NCBI GenBank assembly: GCA_034112085.1
Contig: JAWUWD010000138.1
Span: 30,854-94,853, forward strand
Reading direction: 5' to 3'
Origin: JAWUWD01 sp034112085
GTDB taxonomy: Bacteria; Bacteroidota; Bacteroidia; Cytophagales; Cyclobacteriaceae
DNA length: 64,000 bases
Part shown: positions 32,105-40,687 of the stretch, piece after piece
How the letters are laid out: each line of letters begins with the position of its first letter
Numbering within the stretch: position 1 is the first letter of the stretch
The notes under the pieces: model-generated
What the model saw: the letters and a program-made list of their open reading frames with translations, nothing else
The model's database searches: none
Told to the model about the DNA's origin: nothing
Made by a program: the position numbers and the translations under genes

Positions 32105-34546
32105 ATGCAATTTTCAGATCTTTCAAGTATCCTAAATGTTGAAGTGATTCAGCTGCAAGCAGATCTTGCAATCATTTATCTGGCCACTGATAGCCGGAAT
32201 ATATCTCATGGTCAGCGAAATACATTGTTCTTCGCCATTGACGGTCAAAATCACGATGGTCATTCGCATATTCATAACTTATATAAACAAGGTGTCAGAC
32301 AATTCATTTTAGAGCATCAGATCGACATTAGCGCAATGCCTGAGGCAAATGTAATACTGGTGAAAAGCAGTGTCGAAGCCTTACAAGACATTGCTAAACA
32401 TAAAAGAGAGCAATACAGTTTACCCGTAATTGCAATCACGGGAAGCAACGGAAAAACAATAGTCAAAGAGTGGCTGTACCACTTAATTAGCCCTTTTCAC
32501 AACGTTGTAAAAAGTCCAAAAAGCTACAACTCCCAAATTGGCGTACCGCTTTCTATCTGGCAAATGAGTGACCATCATAAACTGGGTATTTTTGAAGCTG
32601 GGATATCTACAACTGGAGAGATAGAAAATCTTCGTCAAATAATTCAACCTACTTATGGAATATTCACCAATATAGGTTCTGCACATGCGGAAGGCTTTTC
32701 CAGTATGACGACAAAAGTGTCAGAAAAACTAAAGTTATTCTCAGGTTGTGACCAGCTCATCTATTGCAAAGATCACCAAGAGATTCATCAGCAAATCACA
32801 GATGGCGACATATCCGCAATATCCTGGTCCTTCAATACTGATGCTGACATTACTGCCCAAGTGGTATCACAACATAACGGTGATAGCCAAATTTCAGTCA
32901 TCTATAAAGACTTGACACTTACTCTCAAAATTCCATTTACGGACCAAGCATCGATTGAGAACGTCATGCATTGTATTTCTACCATGTTAGTACTTGGCTA
33001 TACCGCTTCTGAGATTATCTCTGGACTAAAGCGTTTGCCAGCGGTAAAGATGCGACTTGAACTCAAACCAGGTCTTAACAACTGTCAAGTGATAGACGAC
33101 ACTTACAACAATGATCTGGCTGGATTAGAAGTCGCTTTGAATTTCCTTTCACAACAAAGCAGTCTATCCAGAACATTGATATTATCAGACATACTACAGT
33201 CCGGGCTCTCAGATCAGCACCTCTATCAAGAAATTGCGCAACTGGTCTCGTCTTATAAAATCTCTAGATTCATTGGGGTTGGATTACAAATCACTGAGCA
33301 AGCTCATCTGTTTCCTGATAACAGTACATTTTATCAAAACACGAAAGAACTGATTGGAGGAATCCATAATCTAGACTTCAATAAAGAAGCTATCCTAGTC
33401 AAAGGTGCTCGTTCATTTCGCTTCGAGCAAATCACTTCAAGACTAGCTCAAAAAATTCATGGCACCGTATTAGAAATAGATCTCAACGCACTGACACACA
33501 ACTTGAATTACTATCGTCAACAACTAAAGTCTAGCACCCAGCTAATGGTCATGGTCAAGGCGATGGCGTATGGAAGTGGAAGTAATGAAATCGCACATCT
33601 ATTGGCGCATCACAAAGTTGACTACTTAGGTGTGGCATATGTTGATGAAGGAGTGGCTCTAAGACAAAGCGGTATCGAAACACCCATCATGGTAATGAAT
33701 GCCTCGCCAGAAGGATTTGACAATATATTGACGTATCATCTTGAGCCTGAAATTTACAGTTTGAGTTTGCTGAATTCATTGATTCAATTCATAAATGGAA
33801 AAGTGATCAATATTCATCTCAAAATAGATACTGGGATGAGAAGGCTGGGGTTTCACAACGATGAAATCAATGAGCTGATCACATTGCTAAAGAAAAATCC
33901 TAATATTCAGATCAAAAGTATGTTCAGCCATCTTGCAGGATCTGATGAAGCTATACACAACGAATTCTCAAAAGAGCAAGTCAGGACACTAAACAACATT
34001 TATCAACAAATCAGTACTGAGCTAAATACTCATCCAATCAAGCACATATTAAATTCTTCTGGAATTTTGAGATTTCCAGAGTATCACTTTGACATGGTGC
34101 GATTGGGTATTGGGTTGTACGGTATCGATAGTAACAAGGAATATCAAGATCAACTACTCCCAATCAGTACGCTAAAGACTACCATCTCTCAAGTAAATCA
34201 AGTCAAAAAAGGAGAAACGATCGGTTATGGTCGCAAAGGGAAAGCCGATAAGGACCTCACGATAGCCACGCTTGCGATAGGCTATGCAGATGGCTTCTCT
34301 CGGGCCTTTAGTAATGGCTTAGGTGAAGTTATGATTAGCAGCCAACTCGCCCCTGTAATCGGCAACGTATGTATGGACATGATGATGATTGATGTTACAG
34401 GTATCAGAGTATCTGCAGGAGATGAGGTAATAGTCTTCGGAGTTCAACCCTCAATTACCGAATTATCAGAAAAGCTCAACACTATTCCTTACGAGATCTT
34501 GACCAATATCAGTGAGCGTGTGAAAAGAGTGTATTTTCAGGATTAA
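32105..34546 (+). CDS. murF-alr: Fused UDP-N-acetylmuramoyl-tripeptide:D-Ala-D-Ala ligase and alanine racemase
   Basis: 813 residues, two enzymes in one chain, a fusion known from Bacteroidota. Residues about 1-450 are the Mur ligase with P-loop AITGSNGKTIVKEWL, FEAGISTTGEI, and VIDDTYNNDLAGLEVAL, which adds D-Ala-D-Ala to the nucleotide precursor. Residues about 455-813 are the PLP racemase that makes D-Ala: LEIDLNALTHNLNYYRQQL, PLP lysine in VMVKAMAYGSG, DTGMRRLGF, LNSSGILRF and VRLGIGLYG, ending TIPYEILTNISERV. Both products feed peptidoglycan synthesis with murA of this window. Confidence 0.97.
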   Translation: MQFSDLSSILNVEVIQLQADLAIIYLATDSRNISHGQRNTLFFAIDGQNHDGHSHIHNLYKQGVRQFILEHQIDISAMPEANVILVKSSVEALQDIAKHKREQYSLPVIAITGSNGKTIVKEWLYHLISPFHNVVKSPKSYNSQIGVPLSIWQMSDHHKLGIFEAGISTTGEIENLRQIIQPTYGIFTNIGSAHAEGFSSMTTKVSEKLKLFSGCDQLIYCKDHQEIHQQITDGDISAISWSFNTDADITAQVVSQHNGDSQISVIYKDLTLTLKIPFTDQASIENVMHCISTMLVLGYTASEIISGLKRLPAVKMRLELKPGLNNCQVIDDTYNNDLAGLEVALNFLSQQSSLSRTLILSDILQSGLSDQHLYQEIAQLVSSYKISRFIGVGLQITEQAHLFPDNSTFYQNTKELIGGIHNLDFNKEAILVKGARSFRFEQITSRLAQKIHGTVLEIDLNALTHNLNYYRQQLKSSTQLMVMVKAMAYGSGSNEIAHLLAHHKVDYLGVAYVDEGVALRQSGIETPIMVMNASPEGFDNILTYHLEPEIYSLSLLNSLIQFINGKVINIHLKIDTGMRRLGFHNDEINELITLLKKNPNIQIKSMFSHLAGSDEAIHNEFSKEQVRTLNNIYQQISTELNTHPIKHILNSSGILRFPEYHFDMVRLGIGLYGIDSNKEYQDQLLPISTLKTTISQVNQVKKGETIGYGRKGKADKDLTIATLAIGYADGFSRAFSNGLGEVMISSQLAPVIGNVCMDMMMIDVTGIRVSAGDEVIVFGVQPSITELSEKLNTIPYEILTNISERVKRVYFQD

Positions 34547-34548
34547 TA

Positions 34549-34692
34549 TTAACCGCCACACCCCATGCATCTTCGAAAGTCTACATCATCTGGCAAGATT
34601 CCTTTCTGCTCCTCATCAAGCATTGAAAAATCCTCTTCTGATTCCTTTTCAACTTGAGACTCTTTCTCTTTGGTTGGTTTTGGCTTTGCCAT
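34549..34692 (-). CDS. 47-residue peptide with C-terminal CMGCGG
   Basis: Minus-strand ORF: ATG at 34692, TAA at 34549. The first about 20 residues are Lys/Glu-rich and hydrophilic (MAKPKPTKEKESQVEKES), then DDVDFRRCMGCGG at the end with two Cys. It begins one base after the stop of the upstream gene (TAATATG), so it is the last gene of a four-gene operon. I recall short Bacteroidota proteins ending in a GCGG-type tail, so it may be a conserved family. No signal peptide. Role unknown; the Cys-Gly-Gly tail could bind metal or be modified (inference). Confidence 0.65.
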   Translation of the reverse strand: MAKPKPTKEKESQVEKESEEDFSMLDEEQKGILPDDVDFRRCMGCGG

Positions 34693-34693
34693 A

Positions 34694-35206
34694 TTATTCT
34701 ATAATTGGAATTTCTACGACTAACTCTCTATCGGAGAGATATCGCTCAATAGTATAACCTTCCAGATTGAGGTTTTGTTCCTTAGCGAACATCCTCAGCA
34801 CTTCTTCTATTTCATTTGGCTTAGGCATTACCAGGTTGTGTGCATCTATGCTTGCTCTGACTACTTTTGAAATCTTGAGCTCCTGAACCGAAAACCCTTC
34901 AGGGATATCATCTGGCACTTCTACTACCTGCGTACCAATCAATTGATGAACAAACCCATCTTCTGTGCTATCCCCTTGTAACGGATAGTTAACAATGACC
35001 AGCTGCTCTCCGAGTGCTCGTGCTTCAGTAAACATGCTCTCTAATTTAAGGCCATTGTACTTTCCCTTAAAAGAGCTACCCACGAGCTTATAATTATTCA
35101 CCACTTCTACTGTCTTCTCAATATCGCTAACTCCTCCCAATTGGAAGTAAAAGTAAGACAGTACTCCCGTCATCAAAATCACTGCTAGTATTACGTATTT
35201 TCTCAT
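34694..35206 (-). CDS. Membrane-anchored protein with GyrI-like small-ligand domain
   Basis: About 170 residues from the ATG at 35206 (just after the TGA of the methyltransferase gene); a longer frame from 35239 overlaps that gene. MRKYVILAVILMTGVLSYFY is one N-terminal helix. The remainder (VVNNYKLVGSSFKGKYNGLK, then LVIVNYPLQGDSTEDGFVHQ, YTIERYLSDRELVVEIPII at the end) has the two-fold beta-alpha-beta layout of the GyrI/SOUL-like effector-binding superfamily. The assignment is tentative. It is the third gene of the UbiA-methyltransferase operon and probably binds a small hydrophobic ligand at the membrane (inference). Confidence 0.7.
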   Translation of the reverse strand: MRKYVILAVILMTGVLSYFYFQLGGVSDIEKTVEVVNNYKLVGSSFKGKYNGLKLESMFTEARALGEQLVIVNYPLQGDSTEDGFVHQLIGTQVVEVPDDIPEGFSVQELKISKVVRASIDAHNLVMPKPNEIEEVLRMFAKEQNLNLEGYTIERYLSDRELVVEIPIIE

Positions 35207-35207
35207 T

Positions 35208-35831
35208 TCACCGACTTCGTTTATATAATGTGCTTTCAATCATTCCATGATGGAATGTCTTTTGAAACAACACTTCGTGTTTCCCTTTATCAAATATTTG
35301 ACTGAATTCTGGCAATTCAGAAGCCTCAATACGACAAGTCACCTTGAAAAACCAGTACATTACTCTCATCAATATCTTCTGCCACCAAATATCAGTATTC
35401 TTAAAATCAGCGCATAACCAGAACGCATCATTTTTTAGTTTTAGGTCAATTTCCTGCTTCATTTTCATTGCTCTATTGGCATGAAACATATCCCAAAAGA
35501 AAGCAGTTACTACCACATCGTACTTTCTCCCTGATGGAATTTCATCAATCGAACCAAGAATGTAATCTACTCTACCAGTCGCCCTTCTCTTGTGAGCTTG
35601 ATTGATCATGTTCTGAGATACTTCAATGTATGTGATTTTGGCTTGCGGATGAACTTTGAATATTTCTTCTAATACCCAACCTGTTCCGCCTCCTAATACT
35701 AACCAATTTTCACGATCACCGACTTCTTCAATTAGGCATATTTGTGATTCCCTTATTGTTCTTCCAAAGACCAATTTCACCAGCAAGTCATAAAACAATG
35801 ACAGTCTATCAAATCCTGTATGAGTTTTCAT
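35208..35831 (-). CDS. Class I SAM-dependent methyltransferase (UbiE-like)
   Basis: 207 residues. Motif I is NWLVLGGGTGWVLEEIF with the GxGxG loop as GGGTG, followed by ITYIEVSQNMINQAHKR (motif II acidic residue), VDYILGSIDEIP and VVVTAFFWDMF. The N-terminal FDRLSLFYDLLVKLVFGRTI resembles the start of UbiE/COQ5 enzymes (YDxxxxxxFG). Overlaps the UbiA-like gene by 4 bases (ATGA) and the following gene starts one base after its stop. The neighbour suggests a prenylated or quinone-like substrate (inference). Confidence 0.88.
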   Translation of the reverse strand: MKTHTGFDRLSLFYDLLVKLVFGRTIRESQICLIEEVGDRENWLVLGGGTGWVLEEIFKVHPQAKITYIEVSQNMINQAHKRRATGRVDYILGSIDEIPSGRKYDVVVTAFFWDMFHANRAMKMKQEIDLKLKNDAFWLCADFKNTDIWWQKILMRVMYWFFKVTCRIEASELPEFSQIFDKGKHEVLFQKTFHHGMIESTLYKRSR

Positions 35832-36652
35832 ATCAAAGCGATGATTGGAAAATAAAAAACGGCATCACCCAGTATACGATATCTTTCTTTGAGACCAAAT
35901 ACACTCTTCCAATAATTGACTGCCGCTAGTACAACTATCATCGAGAAAACAGCTACCGAGTGCAGCTCAAATCCTTTTAATATGCTCAAGTGATACACGA
36001 ACAATATGGCAAGTCCAAAAAAGCTAGTATTGATCAAATGCGCTGTCTTTCTCTTCCCTATATATCGAACTAAAGATGTATGGTTATCCGCTTGGTCAAT
36101 TTCGAGTTCATAAACAGAGAATATTAGTAAGTTGATAAATGCCATAAGTGCATATAAGACAAAGAACAGTATCAATTTCGAAACATCTATACTACTCGAC
36201 ATGCTGACAGGTCCCAGAAATACACCTAAAGCATAGGCCAATGCTACTAATGGCTCTTTATAAATTGACGGTCTTGTCCCAATCAATCTGAGTCCTATAA
36301 AGTATATTGACACTCCTACTGACATGATCACACCATTAACAATCATTGATATGGGAAGTTGAGTTACTAGAAACATTCCTGCCAGCAGCATCACAATCAA
36401 AACCATAAAGATCGGCTTGCGATGTGTCTGATGAAATTGATGTCTTAGAGTTCGAGGAATATCATTCGATTTAGAGCCATCCAAAAGATGATCGATGGTG
36501 TAAATTATCCATACAGCTACTCCCAAAGAAGCTACAGCGAAACTAGGGAGGCTCACCTCAAAGTATTGTGCAACAAACAGAGTTGACACACATGCCCCGA
36601 GGACCACATCCAAGCTCAACAATCTGACATACGAAAATAACTCCTTAACCAT
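35828..36652 (-). CDS. UbiA-like prenyltransferase family membrane protein
   Basis: About 274 residues, eight or nine hydrophobic helices. The first Asp-rich motif region reads IIYTIDHLLDGSKSNDIPRT and the second VYELEIDQADNHTSLVRYIG, at the places where UbiA enzymes bind Mg-diphosphate, though the first lacks the canonical NDxxD. An ATG at 36664 would add four residues, but it sits directly behind the T-run of the atp terminator, so the ATG at 36652 is preferred. First gene of a four-gene operon with a methyltransferase. Likely transfers an isoprenoid group in the inner membrane; substrate unknown. Confidence 0.75.
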   Translation of the reverse strand: MVKELFSYVRLLSLDVVLGACVSTLFVAQYFEVSLPSFAVASLGVAVWIIYTIDHLLDGSKSNDIPRTLRHQFHQTHRKPIFMVLIVMLLAGMFLVTQLPISMIVNGVIMSVGVSIYFIGLRLIGTRPSIYKEPLVALAYALGVFLGPVSMSSSIDVSKLILFFVLYALMAFINLLIFSVYELEIDQADNHTSLVRYIGKRKTAHLINTSFFGLAILFVYHLSILKGFELHSVAVFSMIVVLAAVNYWKSVFGLKERYRILGDAVFYFPIIALI

Positions 36653-36663
36653 ATGTATGAACA

Positions 36664-36702
36664 TAAAAAAACCCTGATCAGCTAGCTAGCGAATCAGGGT
36701 TC
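36664..36702 (-). terminator. Rho-independent terminator of the atp cluster
   Basis: On the minus strand AACCCTGAT and ATCAGGGTT form a 9-bp stem with an inner GCTAGCTAGC, followed by a run of seven T. It lies 24 bases after the atpG stop and directly before the UbiA-like gene, which may depend on read-through. Confidence 0.85.
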
Positions 36703-36726
36703 TTAATATATCAATTATTTCGTTGG

Positions 36727-37602
36727 TTATCCTAATGCTTCTGCACCAGCAACGATTTCTAATATTTCAGTCGTAATAGCTGCTTGACGCGTTCTATTAT
36801 AAGTCAACTTCAAGTCTTTCAATAACTCACCTGCATTCTCTGTTGCTTTTTCCATAGCCGTCATACGAGCACCATGTTCAGAAGCATTAGATTCCAACAC
36901 TGCTTTATAAAGCTGTATTTTCAATGACTTTGGAATCAACTCTTCTACAATTGTCTCTTTAGACGGAGAATAGATGTAGTCTGTAGGAGTTGTATCCACT
37001 TGTTCATCGTTTGCCACTAGTGGTAAAAACTGCTCAGCGACCAAAATCTGTGTTGCCACATTTTTGAACTCATTATAAACGATCTCTACTTTATCATAAG
37101 TTCCCTTCGTGAACTCGTCCATAGCGTACTCCGCTGCCTTTTTTGCATTATCAAATGACAAGCCTGTAAATAGCTCTACAAAATCTCCATGGATATTGAA
37201 TCCACGCTTTTTGTAATAATCTAAAGAGCGCTTGCCGATTGGAAGAATTGTGACATTCCCACTATCCATTTGCCTTTGATATTTCGCAGCAATCAATTTA
37301 GTAGTTGTCTTGAATACATTACTATTGAATCCACCACAAAGTCCCTTATCCGAAGTAATAGGAATAATCAAAATGTTTTGCTCTTCTCTTACAGAACCAT
37401 AAACATTCTCATCATCATCTTCCAATCCCGAAGATACATTTTGCAATATAGCAGTGAGCTTTTGAGAATATGGACGTAGCTGCATGATACTATCTTGCGC
37501 TCTTCTCAACTTCGCAGCTGCTACCATTTTCATGGCTTTAGTGATCTGCTGGGTTGAAGATACCGACTTAATTCTCGCTTTTACCTCTTTTAAGTTTGCC
37601 AT
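36727..37602 (-). CDS. atpG: ATP synthase F1 subunit gamma
   Basis: 291 residues. Central rotor shaft of the F1 motor. N-terminal coiled coil ANLKEVKARIKSVSSTQQIT, KAMKMVAAAKLRRAQ, and the C-terminal LTYNRTRQAAITTEILEIVA, GAEAL, both matching the antiparallel helices of gamma. Internal ITSDKGLCGGFNSNVFK is diagnostic. Last gene of the atp cluster here; it has a strong terminator downstream. atpD and atpC are not next to it. Confidence 0.97.
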   Translation of the reverse strand: MANLKEVKARIKSVSSTQQITKAMKMVAAAKLRRAQDSIMQLRPYSQKLTAILQNVSSGLEDDDENVYGSVREEQNILIIPITSDKGLCGGFNSNVFKTTTKLIAAKYQRQMDSGNVTILPIGKRSLDYYKKRGFNIHGDFVELFTGLSFDNAKKAAEYAMDEFTKGTYDKVEIVYNEFKNVATQILVAEQFLPLVANDEQVDTTPTDYIYSPSKETIVEELIPKSLKIQLYKAVLESNASEHGARMTAMEKATENAGELLKDLKLTYNRTRQAAITTEILEIVAGAEALG

Positions 37603-37683
37603 TTATGTTTTAGTATATAGTCAATAGCTTTTCGTTTATAGTCTCATCAATACACACAAGACTATGAACCGATAACCGTAAAC

Positions 37684-39264
37684 TTAATTAGCATATTTCT
37701 TAGCTAGATCAGAAGCAACAGTTCCTAAAGTAGATGTTACTTTATCATCTAACTTACCAGCTTTCAATAATTCTAACACATCCTTATTTTGCGCTCTCAA
37801 CAACCCTATGAATTCAACTTCAAATTCTCTAACTCTCTTCACAGGAACAGTATCCAACATACCTCTAGTAGATACAAATATAATTGCTGCTTGCTCTTCT
37901 ACAGGTACTGGTGCGTACTGAGCTTGCTTTAATATCTCTAGATTTCTACTACCTCTATCGATTGTCAACTTAGTAGCTGCATCGAGATCAGAACCAAATT
38001 TCGCAAATGCTTCCAATTCACGGAACTGTGCTTGGTCCAGTTTCAATGTACCTGAAACCTTCTTCATTGATTTGATCTGTGCATTACCACCAACTCTAGA
38101 TACAGATATACCCACGTTGATCGCAGGTCTGATACCTGAGTTGAATAGATTAGTCTCTAAGAATATCTGTCCATCAGTAATCGAAATTACGTTAGTCGGG
38201 ATATAGGCAGAAACGTCACCAGCTTGCGTTTCAATAATAGGTAGTGCAGTCAAAGACCCTCCACCTTTTACTTTTCCTTTCAACGACTCAGGTAAGTCAT
38301 TCATAGCTGCTGCGATCGTATCACTATCATTCACTTTTGCAGCTCTTTCTAATAATCTTGAGTGCAAGTAGAATACATCACCAGGATTTGCTTCACGACC
38401 CGGAGGTCTTCTCAACAGAAGTGAAACCTCACGGTAAGCGACAGCTTGTTTAGACAAATCATCATATACTACTAATGCTGGTCTACCCGTGTCTCTGAAA
38501 TACTCACCTACAGCCGCTCCAGTAAATGGTGCAAAGAACTGCATTGGTGCTGGATCAGCAGCAGAAGCAGAAACAACTACTGTGTAATCCATCGCTCCTC
38601 CCTTTTCCAATGCTGCTACTACGTTAGCAACAGTAGAAGCTTTTTGTCCAACAGCTACATAGATACAGAATACAGGCTCACCTTTCTCGTAAAATTCTTT
38701 TTGGTTGATTATCGTATCGATCGCCACAGCAGTTTTACCTGTTTGACGGTCACCGATAATCAGCTCTCTTTGACCTCTTCCGATAGGAATCATTGAGTCA
38801 ATAGCCTTAATACCAGTTTGCATTGGCTCATTCACCGGTTGTCTATAAATCACTCCTGGAGCTTTTCTCTCCAAGGGCATCTCATATAAATCTCCAGTTA
38901 TTGGACCTTTACCATCTATAGGGTTACCCAAGGTATCCACTACTCTACCACACATTCCATCACCTATCTTCACAGAAGCGATGCTATTGGTTCTCTTTAC
39001 CGTATCACCTTCTTTGATACCAGCTGCAGATCCTAATAGTACTGCTCCAACATTATCTTCTTCAAGATTCAACACTAAGGCTTTCAAGCCATTCTCGAAT
39101 TCTAAAAGCTCACCTGATTGAGCTTTAGTCAATCCATAGATACGTGCTACACCATCGCCTACTTCCAATACTGTACCTACTTCTTCTAATTCAGCATCAG
39201 TCTTAGCTCCTGAAAGTTGTTCTCTTAGGATAGCTGATACTTCATCTGGTCTTACATTTGCCAT
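37684..39264 (-). CDS. atpA: ATP synthase F1 subunit alpha
   Basis: 526 residues. Non-catalytic nucleotide-binding subunit. Walker A GDRQTGKTAVAIDTIIN, ALVVYDDLSKQAVAYR, RRPPGREANPGDVFYLHSRL, and the early MANVRPDEVSAILREQL are all as expected. Located between atpH (18 bases) and atpG (81 bases). Confidence 0.98.
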   Translation of the reverse strand: MANVRPDEVSAILREQLSGAKTDAELEEVGTVLEVGDGVARIYGLTKAQSGELLEFENGLKALVLNLEEDNVGAVLLGSAAGIKEGDTVKRTNSIASVKIGDGMCGRVVDTLGNPIDGKGPITGDLYEMPLERKAPGVIYRQPVNEPMQTGIKAIDSMIPIGRGQRELIIGDRQTGKTAVAIDTIINQKEFYEKGEPVFCIYVAVGQKASTVANVVAALEKGGAMDYTVVVSASAADPAPMQFFAPFTGAAVGEYFRDTGRPALVVYDDLSKQAVAYREVSLLLRRPPGREANPGDVFYLHSRLLERAAKVNDSDTIAAAMNDLPESLKGKVKGGGSLTALPIIETQAGDVSAYIPTNVISITDGQIFLETNLFNSGIRPAINVGISVSRVGGNAQIKSMKKVSGTLKLDQAQFRELEAFAKFGSDLDAATKLTIDRGSRNLEILKQAQYAPVPVEEQAAIIFVSTRGMLDTVPVKRVREFEVEFIGLLRAQNKDVLELLKAGKLDDKVTSTLGTVASDLAKKYAN

Positions 39265-39282
39265 TGTATGAAATGTTTAATG

Positions 39283-39846
39283 TTAAAATTCTTTGATATA
39301 TGGATTCTTACTGAACTGCAATTCTAGTTCAGTTATTTTGCTTTTTATCGAGTCATCTAATTGACGATCTCCCACTTTGAGAACATATCCTCCTATGATT
39401 TTCTCATCTACAATCTCTTCTAGCTCAACAGTTTTTTTGTCGCTGATCTGTTTGATCATCTTCTCAAAACTCTCTCGTAAACCTTTGTCAATTTTCACTG
39501 CCGTAGTTACTGTAGCTTTCTCTATACCTTTAAAAACATTGTATTGAATATGAAATTCTTCTGCTATGGCTGGAAGTATCTCCTCTCTATTCTTTCTGCA
39601 GATAATTTCAAAAATAGCCAGTGTTAAATCACTTACTTTATTTTTAAATATAGCTTCTAAAATCGACCTCTTTTTATCATGCTTGATAATAGGATTCTTC
39701 AAAACTACTGCAAGATCTCTACTCTCTTTACAGGTAGCATCTACCAATTGCATGTCGTTATGTACCTCTTCAAGTTTACCTTGTTCTTCTGCTAATGATA
39801 GAAGTGATTTGGCATATCTTGAAGCTACTCTGCTATCTGCTGACAT
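39283..39846 (-). CDS. atpH: ATP synthase F1 subunit delta
   Basis: 187 residues. The stator protein that joins F1 to the b subunits. RVASRYAKSLLSLAEEQGKL at the N-terminus and VDEKIIGGYVLKVGDRQLD at the end are the family signature. Gene order atpF-atpH-atpA is standard. Confidence 0.96.
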   Translation of the reverse strand: MSADSRVASRYAKSLLSLAEEQGKLEEVHNDMQLVDATCKESRDLAVVLKNPIIKHDKKRSILEAIFKNKVSDLTLAIFEIICRKNREEILPAIAEEFHIQYNVFKGIEKATVTTAVKIDKGLRESFEKMIKQISDKKTVELEEIVDEKIIGGYVLKVGDRQLDDSIKSKITELELQFSKNPYIKEF

Positions 39847-39860
39847 TCCTTTATGTTTTC

Positions 39861-40361
39861 TTAGTTAAGATTAGCGTCTTTGATAAAGCTTGCTACCATT
39901 TCTTTCTGAGCCTTGTCACCAGATAGTTGCTTTCTTACCAGCTTCTCAGCTATTTCCAATGAAAGTAAAGCTACCTGATTTTTAACTTCTGTTAGAGCTG
40001 CTTGCTTTTCTGTATTGATAGTTATCTTGGCATCTTCGATCATTTTACTACCAATGACGGCAGCACTATTTTTCGCTTCTTCCAACATTTGACTACCAGC
40101 GTCTCTCGCTTGTTTGATAATGTTGTCACGTTCAAGCTTAGCTTCTTCAAGAATCTTTACATTCTTTGCATTAAGCTTTTGCATTTCAGCTTTTGCATTT
40201 TCTGCAGATTCAAGCGCTTCCGTGATTCCATCTTCTCTGATCTGCAATGCGTCCAATATAGGCCTCCATGCCAATATTCTCATTGCAAAAATGAGCAACA
40301 ACAGGATGAACGCCTGCATAGCAAACAATCCTGGCGAAAAATCATTTATTAACTGTTCCAT
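39861..40361 (-). CDS. atpF: ATP synthase Fo subunit b
   Basis: 166 residues. One N-terminal membrane helix (SPGLFAMQAFILLLLIFAMR) then a long charged helix rich in Ala, Glu and Lys (ESAENAKAEMQKLNAKNVKI) that forms the stator stalk. Follows atpE after an intercistronic hairpin; 14 bases before atpH. Confidence 0.95.
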   Translation of the reverse strand: MEQLINDFSPGLFAMQAFILLLLIFAMRILAWRPILDALQIREDGITEALESAENAKAEMQKLNAKNVKILEEAKLERDNIIKQARDAGSQMLEEAKNSAAVIGSKMIEDAKITINTEKQAALTEVKNQVALLSLEIAEKLVRKQLSGDKAQKEMVASFIKDANLN

Positions 40362-40405
40362 CGAATATTATTTTAATCTTATATATATTTTTGTTTAATT
40401 TCTTA

Positions 40406-40445
40406 AAAACACGCTCCCGTAGCCTATCGCTACGGGAAGTGTTTT
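40406..40445 (-). terminator. Intercistronic hairpin between atpE and atpF (attenuator or mRNA stabiliser)
   Basis: On the minus strand AAAACAC..CCCGTAGC pairs with GCTACGGG..GTGTTTT around a 5-base loop (8 bp core plus 7 bp outer). The stem end is followed by TTTTT then AAG. It lies 16 bases after the atpE stop. Confidence 0.7.
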
Positions 40446-40460
40446 AAGCTTTTCTTTGGA

Positions 40461-40649
40461 TTACTTTCCAAGAAGAAGTGCACCGAATGCAAGTCCTTCT
40501 AAAAGTGCTCCAATGATAATCATCGCTGTTTGGATCTTTCCAGCTGCCTCAGGTTGACGAGCAATTCCTTCCATTGCTTTTCCTCCGATTTGTCCTAGTC
40601 CGATACCTCCACCGATTACGATTAATCCTGCTCCAATTAAGTTGTACAT
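40461..40649 (-). CDS. atpE: ATP synthase Fo subunit c
   Basis: 62 residues, two membrane helices joined by the polar loop (GIARQPEAAGKIQ). The ion-binding Glu is in GALLEGLAFGALL; the Gln/Ser/Tyr set of Na+-binding c subunits is incomplete, so a proton-type ring is likely (inference). Followed by a hairpin that may tune its abundance relative to atpF. Confidence 0.96.
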   Translation of the reverse strand: MYNLIGAGLIVIGGGIGLGQIGGKAMEGIARQPEAAGKIQTAMIIIGALLEGLAFGALLLGK

Positions 40650-40687
40650 AGTAATAGATTTATATAATAATTAAACAAAAATTCAAT

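Noticed and set aside
34694..35239. Longer start at 35239 for the anchored ligand-type protein
   Set aside because: It overlaps the methyltransferase gene by 32 bases, whereas the ATG at 35206 lies one base after its stop and gives a good membrane helix.
37634..37668. Hairpin ATAGTCT/AGACTAT between atpA and atpG as a terminator
   Set aside because: Weak AT-rich stem with a 14-base loop and no T-run in the direction of transcription; atpA and atpG should be cotranscribed.
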